Positions 29,424 to 39,502 of a stretch of DNA of 64,000 nt are shown piece by piece. Position 1 is the stretch's first letter. The number at the start of each line of letters is the position of its first letter. Below the pieces are notes generated by a model, which was given only the letters and a program-made list of their open reading frames with translations, searched no databases and was not told the DNA's origin. This DNA is from Azoarcus sp. (GTDB taxonomy: Bacteria > Pseudomonadota > Gammaproteobacteria > Burkholderiales > Rhodocyclaceae). Position numbers and translations under genes: made by a program. The stretch is from the NCBI GenBank assembly GCA_031258965.1, contig JAIRMC010000106.1, forward strand, positions 1 to 64,000. The letters run 5' to 3'.

Positions 29424-31454
29424 TTACACCTTGAAATGTCCGATGTCGCGGTTGAGTTTGTCTGCTTCGGCCTTGAGCGAGGCGGCCATTTGCGAGACGC
29501 CCTGGGTGACTTTGTCGGCATCGCTGGCGATTTGGGCCGAGGCGTTGACCTGCCCGGCCATGGATTGCGCCGCCGTGGCTTGTTCGGTGGCGGATTCAGC
29601 AATGGTGTTGACGTTTTCAACCAGCGAGCGGGTAATGCTTTCGATGTCGTCCAGGGCTTCGCCCGCGTGACCGGAGGCTTGCGCGCCGCGCAGGGTTTCT
29701 TCGACGACCGCGCCAATGGCCGTGCGCACCGCGCTGACGCCAACGGTGATCTCGCTGAGTATCTTGCCGATTTCGTCGGCGGAGTCGGCGGATTGTTCGG
29801 CCAGTTTGCGCACTTCGTCGGCGACGACGGCAAAGCCGCGCCCGACTTCCCCCGCGCGTGCGGCCTCGATGGCAGCGTTGAGCGCGAGCAGGTTGGTTTG
29901 TCCGGCAATGGCGCCAATGCTGGCGACGACGGTTTCAATTTTGCGCGAATGCTCGGTCAGGCGTTCGACTTCGGTCAGCGAGGATTCCACCCTGGCCTTG
30001 ACGGCGTGGATGGAGTCGATGACGCCATGGACGACTCCCTTGCCGTAGGTCACTTTATCCGCCGTTTCGCCAACCCGTTCGTTGGCCACGCCCGAAGCTT
30101 GGGCAACCTGTTCGATGGCTGCTGAGAGTTCCTCGATGCTGCGGCTGACCTGCGAGGCGTTGGAGGACAAGTGGTTGACGTTGCCAGTGAGGGATTGCAC
30201 GCCCGCCAGCGCGTTGGCGGCGGCATTGGTGACGGTGGTCGAGGATTCGCGGATGGCTTCGACCAGTTTCTTCATGGCTTCGAGAGTATTGTTGATGTGG
30301 CGGGCCAGTGCGTCGATTTCATTGCGCGAACCGGTTTCGGTGGCCAACGCTTGGCTGAGATCGCCTTTGCCCATGCGGCTGAGGGCCTGGATGAATTGCC
30401 CGATGGGTTTCAACTGGCGGTGTATGAGCCACCACAGGCACAGCACCATCGCCAATATCGTGACCGCCAGCCCGGCGAAGAACCAATTGATGATCTGGTC
30501 ATAGACGGCGGTATATTCCTCCATGGGCGCCGAGGCGACGACGATCCAGTGCAAGTCGGGGATTTCGCGGAATACGCCGATTTTTTCTTCCGTGCCCCCG
30601 TCCGGCGTGGTCCAGTTATAGAACGCGGAGCCAGTTCTTTGTTCGAGCGTCTGTTTGAGGAATGGCTGGAGGCTCTCGGGGGCGGCGCCCAGGGGCTGCG
30701 AGCGCAAGGTGGGATGCAAAACGAATTGCGCTTCCTTTTGGTCGCCGCTAGGCAGGGAAATGATGAAGGGGTAGCCCGTCCTGCCGAGAACGATTGCGCT
30801 CAGCCGTTCTTCCAGGGTCTTGAGGCTTTCTCCGACGTCGACCCGGACACTGAGCGCGCCGATGACTTTGCCGTTTTCGCCCCGCAAGGGTTGCACCGCC
30901 AGTGCATAGTGTCTGCCGCTGCGCTGTATGGTGCCGAGGTGCAAATCGCCTGCGAGTACCTTATTTGCATATTCGTCGGTGAGGACTTCGCCGTCGCGGT
31001 ATTGACCAGCGGCGTTTTTGAGCAGGGTCGTGCCGCGATACAGGCTGCCGTTGTCCGCGAGCAGGAAGGCGACGTCGACCAAGGGATTTTTCTCTTTGTA
31101 GGCCAGCAGGAAACGCTGGTTGCCGATGCCGCGGATGTCGTTGCCGAACATGAGTTCCGGCCTGGGGATACCGCCGACGATGACGGTCTCGCCGGTGAGT
31201 CGCGCGGGGGGCAGGGCGCTTTCAACGCGCGCGAGCGCCGCACGGACATCGTGCTGCATATTCTCATCGGCATAGCCGAGGGTGAGGGAGATCAGGTCGT
31301 TTTGTGTTTGCAGGGCGCGGCCTGCCGCGGCGCGGGCAGTGCTGTGCGCCTGGGTGTATAAGGCAATGGACAGGGGCACGGTCAGCAGCAGGCAAAGGCC
31401 GATGACGCCGATGAGCACTTGGTGCGCCAGTGGAAAACGCCGGATGGTGAACAT
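29424..31454 (-). CDS. Methyl-accepting chemotaxis protein (Cache-like sensor, HAMP, MCP signal)
   Basis: [54 protein letters not shown]. Confidence 0.97.
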   Translation of the reverse strand: MFTIRRFPLAHQVLIGVIGLCLLLTVPLSIALYTQAHSTARAAAGRALQTQNDLISLTLGYADENMQHDVRAALARVESALPPARLTGETVIVGGIPRPELMFGNDIRGIGNQRFLLAYKEKNPLVDVAFLLADNGSLYRGTTLLKNAAGQYRDGEVLTDEYANKVLAGDLHLGTIQRSGRHYALAVQPLRGENGKVIGALSVRVDVGESLKTLEERLSAIVLGRTGYPFIISLPSGDQKEAQFVLHPTLRSQPLGAAPESLQPFLKQTLEQRTGSAFYNWTTPDGGTEEKIGVFREIPDLHWIVVASAPMEEYTAVYDQIINWFFAGLAVTILAMVLCLWWLIHRQLKPIGQFIQALSRMGKGDLSQALATETGSRNEIDALARHINNTLEAMKKLVEAIRESSTTVTNAAANALAGVQSLTGNVNHLSSNASQVSRSIEELSAAIEQVAQASGVANERVGETADKVTYGKGVVHGVIDSIHAVKARVESSLTEVERLTEHSRKIETVVASIGAIAGQTNLLALNAAIEAARAGEVGRGFAVVADEVRKLAEQSADSADEIGKILSEITVGVSAVRTAIGAVVEETLRGAQASGHAGEALDDIESITRSLVENVNTIAESATEQATAAQSMAGQVNASAQIASDADKVTQGVSQMAASLKAEADKLNRDIGHFKV

Positions 31455-31679
31455 CGCAGTCTCCTGGGCTGAATGTTTCGTATTGCCGCGCGCGAGGATT
31501 CTCTTGGGAGACTTTGCGCGAGTCTGTCAATGCGGGCCGATACTGTAGCAATTTTCGCCAATATGGCCGCCATGTCTTGTTTGGCGCCGTGGGTTTTCTC
31601 ACGATCCATTGGTGGTATGCGGTGCGGCAGGCGGCGTCGCGGGAGCCTGGCGCGGTTCCCTGATATGCGAAGCCGTGGT

Positions 31680-32975
31680 TCAGGCGAGAATTTCGTCGAG
31701 CAGGGCGAGGGTGCGCGCGGTCGCGCCCCGGTTGGCGGCGGCGAAGCGGCGGCCTGCTTCCGCCATGGCCGTGCGTGCGGTCTGGTCGGCGAGCAGGGCG
31801 AAGGCGGTGCGCATGGCCGCGTCGGCATTTTCGCAACGCCGCGCAGCGCCCGCGGCGATGGCCTCGTCGGCGGTGCGCTGGAAGTTGAAGGTGTGCGGCC
31901 CGAGCAGTACGGGGGTACCGACGGCACAAGCTTCGATGGGGTTCTGACCGCCGAAGGGCAGCCAGCATCCGCCGATGATGGCGACATCTGCCGCCGCATG
32001 GTAGGCGAACATTTCGCCCATGGAATCGCCAAGCCAGACGCGGGTTTCCGGCGGCAGCGGTTCCGGCTGTTCAGTGGATCGCCGCGCCATGGCAATGCCC
32101 CGCGCTTGCAGCATGGCGGCAACTTCGTCGAATCGCTGCGGATGGCGCGGTGTGAGGATGAGCAGGGCTTCCAGCGGCGAGTCCGCGCGGGCGCGGAGGA
32201 AGGCGTCGAGGATCAGGGTCTCTTCGCCTTCGCGCGTGCTGGCGGTGAGAATGGCCGGTCTTGCGCCGCAACGAGCGCGGAACCGGGCCGCGAGGGCAAA
32301 GGCGCTTTCGGGCGGGGCGCTGTCGAACTTGATATTGCCGGTCACGCTGATCCGGCGCGCCCCTAAGGCGGATAGGCGGGCGGCATCGGCATCGGATTGT
32401 GCGCCAACCGCCGCCAGTGCGCCCAGCGTAAGCCGGGCGAGCGCCGGTATCCGGGCATACCCCCGCGCCGAGCGTTCCGACAAACGGGCATTGGCCAGCA
32501 ATACCGGCACGCTCTGGCGCTGGCAGGCCGCGAGCAGGCAGGGCCAGAGTTCGGTTTCCATGACGATACCGAATTGCGGCCGGAAGTGGCGCAGGAAGCG
32601 CGCGGCGAACGGGCCGAAATCGTAGGGCAGGTAGAGGCGCAGCACGCGCGATTCCGCGCCGAACAGGGCCTCCGAGGTTTCCCGCCCGGTTGGCGTCATG
32701 TGGGTGAGCGCCACGGAATACTCGGGGTAACGTTCGAGCAGGGCGCGGATCAGCGGCGCGGCGGCGCGCGTTTCGCCTACCGAAACCGCATGCACCCAGA
32801 TCACCGGCCCCGGCGCGTGCACGCGGTAAACGCCGAAACGCTCGCACATATGCCGCAAGTAAGCCGGCTGCCGCCGCGCGCGCCAGAGCAGTTTCAGGAA
32901 CACGGCAGGCAAGGCCGCCAGCCAGAGTAGGCTGTAGGACGGAAGAAGCAGGCGCTGGAAGAGTCCGGACGGCAT
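31680..32975 (-). CDS. waaA: 3-deoxy-D-manno-octulosonic acid transferase
   Basis: VIWVHAVSVGETRAAAPLIRALLERYP..., GIVMETELWPCLLAAC, VTGNIKFD; start at 32975. Confidence 0.93.
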   Translation of the reverse strand: MPSGLFQRLLLPSYSLLWLAALPAVFLKLLWRARRQPAYLRHMCERFGVYRVHAPGPVIWVHAVSVGETRAAAPLIRALLERYPEYSVALTHMTPTGRETSEALFGAESRVLRLYLPYDFGPFAARFLRHFRPQFGIVMETELWPCLLAACQRQSVPVLLANARLSERSARGYARIPALARLTLGALAAVGAQSDADAARLSALGARRISVTGNIKFDSAPPESAFALAARFRARCGARPAILTASTREGEETLILDAFLRARADSPLEALLILTPRHPQRFDEVAAMLQARGIAMARRSTEQPEPLPPETRVWLGDSMGEMFAYHAAADVAIIGGCWLPFGGQNPIEACAVGTPVLLGPHTFNFQRTADEAIAAGAARRCENADAAMRTAFALLADQTARTAMAEAGRRFAAANRGATARTLALLDEILA

Positions 32976-33139
32976 GGGGCGGGGTTGGGCGGGATACAGG
33001 GCCGGAAGTATAATTGCAAACATGACAAACATCGCCAATATTGGAACGCCCGAGGCTTGTGGAGACACCCGCATGACGGCGTTTGGGCGGCGGCCCGTCC
33101 GAGTTGTCATCATATTTATTACACCTTCCGTCATCCTCC

Positions 33140-34273
33140 ATGCTCCCCCACAGAATCCTCGGCGCTCCCGAGCGCGGCGTGTTTGAAGTATATGAATCCA
33201 GGCTCCAATCTCGTGCTTATACCACCGATCCGGCGCAGCGCGCGGCAGTTGAGCGGCTGCAAAGGCTTTATGCGGATCTGCTCGCTTTCAAGGCCGCCCG
33301 CCGCTCCCGGCTGCGTAAGATGCTGATTCATCCGCCCGAACCGAAAAGCGTCTATCTATGGGGCGGCGTTGGGCGCGGCAAGAGTTTCCTGATGGATTGC
33401 TTCTTCGATTCGGTGCCTTACCGGCGTAAGCGCCGCGTGCATTTCCATGCTTTCATGCAGGAAGTGCAGGACGATTTGCGCCGCTTCAATCATTCCCCCG
33501 ATCCGCTGCAAAAGGTGGCCGAACGCATCGCCATGCAGACGCGCCTGCTTTGTTTCGATGAATTCCACGTCTCCGACATTGCCGATGCGATGATTCTAGG
33601 CCGTCTGTTGGAGACGCTTTTCGCGCGCGGGGTGGTTTTTGTGATGACTTCCAATTATCCGCCGGACGGTCTTTATCCGGACGGGTTGATGCGGATCAAT
33701 TTCCTGCCCGCCATCGGGCTGATAAAGGCGCGCTTCGATGTACTCGAAGTCGATGACGGCGTCGATTACCGCCTGCGTGCGCTGGAACGGCTCGAATCGT
33801 GGCTGATCCCCCCGGGGGAATGGGCCGATGCGCGGCTGGCCGAAGATTTCCGCCAATTGACCGGCGTCGGGCCGCAAGCAGGGGAAATCGAGGTATTGGC
33901 GCGCCGTTTTCCCGTGCGTGGCCGTGCGCCGGGCGTGGTGTGGTTCGATTTCGATGCGCTCTGCCGCACGGCGCGTTCGCAGAATGATTATCTCGAAATC
34001 GCCCGCGCCCACCATACTGTGCTGCTGTCGGGGATTCCAGTGATGCACGCCAGCGAGGCGTCGGAGGCGCGGCGCTTCACTTGGCTGATCGACGTGCTTT
34101 ACGATTTTCACGTCAAACTCATTGCCAGCGCCGAAGGCGAGGCGCATTCGCTCTACATTGGGGGAATGCATGCGAATGAGTTTGCCCGTACCGTGAGCCG
34201 CCTGATCGAGATGCGCACGCACGAATACCTCGCCGCGCCGCATCGGCGGGAAGAGCCGGAGATCGCCACATGA
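33140..34273 (+). CDS. zapE: Cell division ATPase ZapE (AFG1-like)
   Basis: GVYLWGGVGRGKSFLMDCFF-type Walker A, RRVHFHAFMQEVQDDLRR, LCFDEFHVSDIADAMILGRL. Confidence 0.92.
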   Translation: MLPHRILGAPERGVFEVYESRLQSRAYTTDPAQRAAVERLQRLYADLLAFKAARRSRLRKMLIHPPEPKSVYLWGGVGRGKSFLMDCFFDSVPYRRKRRVHFHAFMQEVQDDLRRFNHSPDPLQKVAERIAMQTRLLCFDEFHVSDIADAMILGRLLETLFARGVVFVMTSNYPPDGLYPDGLMRINFLPAIGLIKARFDVLEVDDGVDYRLRALERLESWLIPPGEWADARLAEDFRQLTGVGPQAGEIEVLARRFPVRGRAPGVVWFDFDALCRTARSQNDYLEIARAHHTVLLSGIPVMHASEASEARRFTWLIDVLYDFHVKLIASAEGEAHSLYIGGMHANEFARTVSRLIEMRTHEYLAAPHRREEPEIAT

Positions 34274-35070
34274 GCGGTTTCGTCACGCTTCCGCGCCACG
34301 GCGCTGTCTTGACGCTGGAGTACGCCTGGGTCGCCCCGGAAGGGTTGCCGGAAGATGCGCCTGTGCTGGTTTTTCTGCATGAGGGATTGGGTTGCGCCGC
34401 TTCGTGGCGGAAATTCCCCGCGGCTTTGTGCGAGCGTCTGCAATGGCGCGGCCTGGTTTATTCCCGCTACGCTTACGGCGCGTCCACGCCGCGCCCGCGC
34501 GACGAGCCTTTTCCCGGCGATTATCTGGAACGCGAAGCCCTCGGCGTACTTCCGGCATTGCTGCGCGCGCTCGAAATCGAAAAGCCGTGGCTGCTCGGGC
34601 ACAGCGATGGCGGCAGTATCGCCTTGATCGCGGCGGGGAGCGATGCCGCGCGTTATGGTGGTATCGTCAGCATCGCGCCGCATTATTGCGTCGAGGAAAT
34701 CTGCCTGGAAGGCATCGCGCGGGCGTGCACTGCTTATGAACAGGGCGATCTCCGCGAGCGCCTGGCGAAATATCATCGGGACGTGGATTCCGCTTTTTAC
34801 GGCTGGTGCAATGCCTGGCTCGATCCGCGGCGGCGCGGTTGGCGCATCGAAAACCTGTTGAAACACATCACTTGCCCTTCTCTCGCCATCCAGGGCGCGC
34901 AGGACGAATACGCGACGCTCGACCAGATCGAGGCCATTGCGCGCCATGCGCCGCATACCGAATTGCTGGCAATCGAAGGTTGCGGCCATTTCCCTTTTCG
35001 TCATGCCGCTGAAACAGTGATCAGCGCCATTGCGGGCTTTGTCGCCCGCCATTGGAACGATGGACGATAG
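34270..35070 (+). CDS. Alpha/beta-fold hydrolase
   Basis: VLVFLHEGLGCAASW, LLGHSDGGSIALI, GCGHFPF. Confidence 0.92.
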   Translation: MSGFVTLPRHGAVLTLEYAWVAPEGLPEDAPVLVFLHEGLGCAASWRKFPAALCERLQWRGLVYSRYAYGASTPRPRDEPFPGDYLEREALGVLPALLRALEIEKPWLLGHSDGGSIALIAAGSDAARYGGIVSIAPHYCVEEICLEGIARACTAYEQGDLRERLAKYHRDVDSAFYGWCNAWLDPRRRGWRIENLLKHITCPSLAIQGAQDEYATLDQIEAIARHAPHTELLAIEGCGHFPFRHAAETVISAIAGFVARHWNDGR

Positions 35071-37030
35071 CGCCGGACGGCTTTCCCATCTTTTTTCGCC
35101 GCAGGGGCCGCTTGCCGCCGCCATTGCGGGGTTTCGCGCCCGCGCGCAACAAGTTGACATGGCCTTGCGCATCAGTGAGGCCATTGCCGCCAATCGCGTA
35201 TTGGTGGCCGAGGCTGGAACCGGAACGGGCAAGACCTTTGCCTACCTGGCTCCCGCGCTGTTGTCGGGCGGCAAGCTTATTGTGTCGACCGGCACCAAGA
35301 CTTTGCAGGATCAATTGTTCGATCGGGATCTGCCGATCATGCGCGCCGCGCTCAAGGTGCCAGTATCGATCGCGCTGCTCAAAGGGCGGGCCAATTACGT
35401 CTGCCCTTATCACCTGGAACGCAACCGCCGCGATGGGCGCTTTCTCACTGCCCAGGACGCGGCGGATTTGCGCGCCATTGCCCGTTTCGCGCAGTCGGCG
35501 CATAGCGGGGACAAGGCCGAATGCGCCGAGGTGCGGGAGGATTCCGCCGCGTGGGCGGCGGCGGTTTCCACGCGCGACAATTGCCTTGGGCAAGACTGCC
35601 CCAATGCCAAAGAGTGTTTCGTGATGCAGGCGCGGCGCGCGGCGATGGCTGCCGATGTGGTAGTGGTGAATCATCACCTTTTTTTCGCCGATCTCATGTT
35701 GAAGGACGAAGGCATGGGCGAATTGCTGCCGAGCTGCAATACCGTGATCTTCGATGAGGCGCATCAATTACCGGAAACCGCGAGTCTCTTTTTTGGCGAC
35801 AGCGTGTCGACGACACAAGTGCTGGAACTGGCGCGCGATACCCGTTCCGAGACCGTGGCGGCGGCGCGCGATTGCGTGCCCCTGATCGACGAGACGCGCG
35901 CACTGGAAAAAGCGGCAAAAGATTTGCGCCTGGCCTTCGGCCCCGAACCGATGAAATTTCCGGCGGCGCAGGCCATGCGGCGGGAAGCGTTCGAGAAACA
36001 GATCGCGGCGCTTGCCGAAACGATGCTTCGCTTTACCGCCATACTCGAAAAGCAGGCCGAACGTTCCGAAGGTCTGGCGAATTGCCTGCGGCGGAGCCAG
36101 GAATTGGGGGAACGGCTCGCCGATTGGCGCGAGCGCGATGGGCAGGGGGTAATCCGTTGGGTCGAGGTTTTCTCGCATGCGCTGGTGCTCAACGCTACGC
36201 CGCTCGACGTGGCCGACGTGTTCCGGCAGCAATTCGCCGGGCATCCGCGCGCCTGGATTTTCACGTCGGCGACCTTGGCCATCGGCGCCGATCTTGGGCA
36301 TTACTGCCGGGAGCTTGGGCTGGCGGGGCTGGAGCCGCCGCCCTTGACCGGCGTCTGGGGCAGCCCTTTCGATTACGGCGAACAGGCATTGCTCTATGCG
36401 CCCGCCGGGATGCCCGATCCCAATTCCCCGCTCTACGCCGAAGCTGTGGCAAGGATTGCCCTGCCGCTGATCCGCGCCGCGCACGGGCGGACATTCGTAC
36501 TTTGCACCTCGCTCAAGGCGATGCGGCGCATCCACGAACTGCTTGCGGCGGCGCTGGAGCAGGACGAAGAAACGCTGCCCTTGCTCTTGCAGGGAGAAGG
36601 CTCGCGCAGCGAACTGCTCGACCGTTTCCGGCGCCTTGGCAATGCCGTACTGGTAGCGAGCCAGAGTTTTTGGGAAGGCGTCGACGTGCCGGGCGATGCG
36701 CTGTCCCTCGTCGTCATCGACAAACTGCCGTTCGCGCCGCCCGACGATCCCGTGCTCGCCGCCCGCATCGAGCACATGAAAAAGCAGGGTTTGAGTCCTT
36801 TCCTGCACTACCAGCTGCCGCGCGCCGTCATCAGCATGAAGCAGGGGGCAGGGCGTCTCATTCGCAGTGAACATGATTTTGGCGTACTGTGTATCTGCGA
36901 TCCGAGGATGATCGACAAGCCTTATGGCAAGGCGGTGTGGCGCAGCCTGCCGCCGATGCGGCGCACCCGCGCCATGGAAGCGGCGGCGGCCTTTCTCGAA
37001 AACCTGCCGCCGCCACGCACGGCGGCGTAG
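35060..37030 (+). CDS. ATP-dependent DNA helicase, DinG/YoaA family
   Basis: VAEAGTGTGKTFAYLAPAL, IFDEAHQLPE, Fe-S type cysteines, QGAGRLIRSEHDFGVLCICDPR. Confidence 0.93.
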   Translation: MDDSAGRLSHLFSPQGPLAAAIAGFRARAQQVDMALRISEAIAANRVLVAEAGTGTGKTFAYLAPALLSGGKLIVSTGTKTLQDQLFDRDLPIMRAALKVPVSIALLKGRANYVCPYHLERNRRDGRFLTAQDAADLRAIARFAQSAHSGDKAECAEVREDSAAWAAAVSTRDNCLGQDCPNAKECFVMQARRAAMAADVVVVNHHLFFADLMLKDEGMGELLPSCNTVIFDEAHQLPETASLFFGDSVSTTQVLELARDTRSETVAAARDCVPLIDETRALEKAAKDLRLAFGPEPMKFPAAQAMRREAFEKQIAALAETMLRFTAILEKQAERSEGLANCLRRSQELGERLADWRERDGQGVIRWVEVFSHALVLNATPLDVADVFRQQFAGHPRAWIFTSATLAIGADLGHYCRELGLAGLEPPPLTGVWGSPFDYGEQALLYAPAGMPDPNSPLYAEAVARIALPLIRAAHGRTFVLCTSLKAMRRIHELLAAALEQDEETLPLLLQGEGSRSELLDRFRRLGNAVLVASQSFWEGVDVPGDALSLVVIDKLPFAPPDDPVLAARIEHMKKQGLSPFLHYQLPRAVISMKQGAGRLIRSEHDFGVLCICDPRMIDKPYGKAVWRSLPPMRRTRAMEAAAAFLENLPPPRTAA

Positions 37031-37031
37031 A

Positions 37032-37985
37032 TTAGCCCTTCCCGCCCCAGGCCGCGCGGATTGCCGCGACGCCGTGCGCGCCCGCCCGGCGGGCGGTCTC
37101 CATATCCCCGTCCGCCAAGCCGCCGAGCGCGAACACCGACAGGGGCAGACCAGCAGCCAGTGCCGCGAAACGCGCCCAACCCAGCGCAACGCCCGCAGGA
37201 TGCGTTGCCGTGGCTTTCACCGGCCCGAGAAGCGCGTAATCCAGCCCTAAGGCCGCCGCGTGTTCGAGTTCCACGCGGTCATGGCAGGACGCGCCCACCC
37301 AGGCAAAACCGGGGCGCGAGACGCTCGCCATCAGGCGCGCCGCGGGCAGATGGAGGCCATCCGCCCCGACCGCAAGCGCCAGTTCCGGATCGTCATTGAC
37401 AAGCGCCCGCGCGCGCGCCGCATGGGCACGGCGGACGGCTTCCACGGCAAACGCCCGCCGTTCCGATGCGGGCAGCCCGGCTTCACGAAGCTGAACCAGA
37501 CGCAGGCCCCCCGCCAGCGCGAGAGAGAGGGCGGCTAACTGGGGTTCGACCCCCATTGCCGCCGCCTGCGTGATCCCCATCCGGCGCGGCAAGGCCAATG
37601 CCCTGAAAACAGGGCCATTCGCAGGCAACATCGGCGTACAGGCTTCGTCCGCCGCAATCCACGCCAGAGCGGCATGCACATGGTCGCGGATGTTTCCCCG
37701 CCAGCGGGTAACCTCGAAAAAATGCAGCCTGACGCTAGCGTGTTCGTATTCGTGCACGCGCACAATCCACGGATAAAAACTTTCGACCCTGATGCCCAGT
37801 TCTTCATGAAGTTCGCGGCACAGCGCCCCGGCGGGCGACTCCCCCGGCTCCACCTTGCCGCCAGGGAATTCCCAATAGCCGGGATAAAACGTATCCGCTG
37901 CCCGCTGCCCGAGGAGAAAACGTCCGTCATCCCGCACGATGACTCCGGCGGCAACCTCGATGCGTTTACGGTTCTTCGCCGTCAT
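37032..37985 (-). CDS. Nudix (MutT-like) hydrolase fused to a thiamine-phosphate synthase-like domain
   Basis: GYWEFPGGKVEPGESPAGALCRELHEELGI Nudix box; C-term LVNDDPELALAVGADGLHLPAARL...YALLGPVKATATHP...VFALGG. Confidence 0.93.
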   Translation of the reverse strand: MTAKNRKRIEVAAGVIVRDDGRFLLGQRAADTFYPGYWEFPGGKVEPGESPAGALCRELHEELGIRVESFYPWIVRVHEYEHASVRLHFFEVTRWRGNIRDHVHAALAWIAADEACTPMLPANGPVFRALALPRRMGITQAAAMGVEPQLAALSLALAGGLRLVQLREAGLPASERRAFAVEAVRRAHAARARALVNDDPELALAVGADGLHLPAARLMASVSRPGFAWVGASCHDRVELEHAAALGLDYALLGPVKATATHPAGVALGWARFAALAAGLPLSVFALGGLADGDMETARRAGAHGVAAIRAAWGGKG

Positions 37986-38841
37986 CGGCCCGTCCCGCGA
38001 AATCCCGCGCGAACTGCCACGCTACCCGCCCCGAGCGCGAACCGCGCATCAACGCCCATTGCAGCGCCTCCTGGCGCGCCCCGGCGGCGCGCGCTTCCGG
38101 CACGCCAAAAACCCGCAACCAGTGCGCGGCGATGCCGAGATATGCATCCTGGTCGAACGGATAGAAAGACAACCACAAACCGAAGCGTTCAGAGAGCGAA
38201 ACCTTCTCCTCCACCGCTTCGCCCGGATGGATTTCCCCGTCGGCATGACGCACGGGCCTGTTCTCGTCGTGAAACTCTGGCATCAAATGGCGGCGATTGG
38301 ATGTCGCATAAATCAGCACATTGTCCGCCACGCCTGACACCGAGCCGTCCAGCGCGCTTTTGAGCGCCTTGTAGGCGACCTCGCCCTCCTCGAAAGAAAG
38401 ATCGTCGCAATAAACGATGAACCGCTCGGGGCGCGCGGCCAGCAGCTCCATGATGTCGGGCAAATCGGCCAGATCGGTTTTATCCACCTCCACCACCCGC
38501 AGCCCTTTGTTTGCGTATTCATTGAGCAGCGCCTTGACCAGCGACGACTTGCCCGAGCCGCGCGCGCCGGTCAGCAGCACATTGTTCGCGTGCCGCCCGG
38601 CAAGGAACTGGCGCGTATTGCGGTCGATGCGCGCCTTCTGCTCGTCGATGCCGCGCAAATCCCGCAAACGGACGGCGGAAGGCATCGCTACCGCCTGCAA
38701 ACCAGCGCGGCCATTACGGCGACGCCACAGAAAGGCCCGCGCGGCATCCCAGTCCGTCGCGGGGGCGGGGGCGGGCAAGACCGCTTCCAGACGCGCCAGC
38801 ACCCGTTCCGCGCGCGCGAGCAGGGATTCTAGTTCACTCAT
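37966..38841 (-). CDS. DUF815 ATP-binding protein
   Basis: NNVLLTGARGSGKSSLVKALLNEYANKGLRVVEVDKTDLADLPDI...IVYCDDLSFEEGE. Confidence 0.92.
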   Translation of the reverse strand: MSELESLLARAERVLARLEAVLPAPAPATDWDAARAFLWRRRNGRAGLQAVAMPSAVRLRDLRGIDEQKARIDRNTRQFLAGRHANNVLLTGARGSGKSSLVKALLNEYANKGLRVVEVDKTDLADLPDIMELLAARPERFIVYCDDLSFEEGEVAYKALKSALDGSVSGVADNVLIYATSNRRHLMPEFHDENRPVRHADGEIHPGEAVEEKVSLSERFGLWLSFYPFDQDAYLGIAAHWLRVFGVPEARAAGARQEALQWALMRGSRSGRVAWQFARDFAGRADDGEEP

Positions 38842-38860
38842 GCCCATCGCCCGCCCGCAG

Positions 38861-39502
38861 TCATGGAATTGGAAACCATTCTTGCAGAATGTTGACAATG
38901 GCCAAAAAAGATGGACACTCCCGCAGCCCGCTGACACCCGCGCGTTCGCCAATCTCCTCGAAATCGCGCGGCGAAATCGTTCGCCTGAGCCGTTCGCGCA
39001 TCACATGTTCAAAGAGTTCCTTGGGCTGTTCATTCTTCAGCGCGGTGGGTGTCGTGCTGAATTTGCTGGCGCGTTCATCCACCCATTGCGCCAGCTCAGC
39101 CACAGTGATTCCGTTATATGCCGCCAGGGCGTTCTCGCAAAACCAGAGCCATTGCTCCAGTTCGGGTAGCAGAACGGTCACGGCACTGTTGTTCTCCCAA
39201 GTGTAAGCGTCCAGCTTTTCCTGTATCTCCTGCTGCACTGCCTGCGGCGTTTGCCTGTGATCGCGTCCCGATCCGTGGTGATCCCACATCAGCAACGCCT
39301 TGCGATAATGGCCTTTCTTCATCCGCGCTAGTTCCGCGCCGCTTTGCACCATGCCCGCGTCGCGCAGCGGATGACGCTCAATGTCGAAGCTGATGGCCCG
39401 GATGCCCAGCGCCTGCGGTTTACCGAGTACAGCGCGCATGAAAGCCATCGCGTCGGCGTCGGCGGTATAGATGAGCAAGTCCTTGACGAGCAAGTCCTTC
39501 AT
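38861..39502 (-). CDS. TOPRIM/DUF4276-like hypothetical protein partnered with the AAA ATPase
   Basis: MKDLLVKDLLIYTADADAMAFMRAVLGKPQALGIRAISFDIERHP...KALLMWDHHGSGRDHR; ATGA overlap with the ATPase gene. Confidence 0.6.
   Translation of the reverse strand: MKDLLVKDLLIYTADADAMAFMRAVLGKPQALGIRAISFDIERHPLRDAGMVQSGAELARMKKGHYRKALLMWDHHGSGRDHRQTPQAVQQEIQEKLDAYTWENNSAVTVLLPELEQWLWFCENALAAYNGITVAELAQWVDERASKFSTTPTALKNEQPKELFEHVMRERLRRTISPRDFEEIGERAGVSGLRECPSFLAIVNILQEWFPIP

Noticed and set aside
37032-37985. Nudix-ThiE-like fusion as a novelty
   Set aside because: This fusion is already known in betaproteobacteria/gammaproteobacteria; listed only as a feature.
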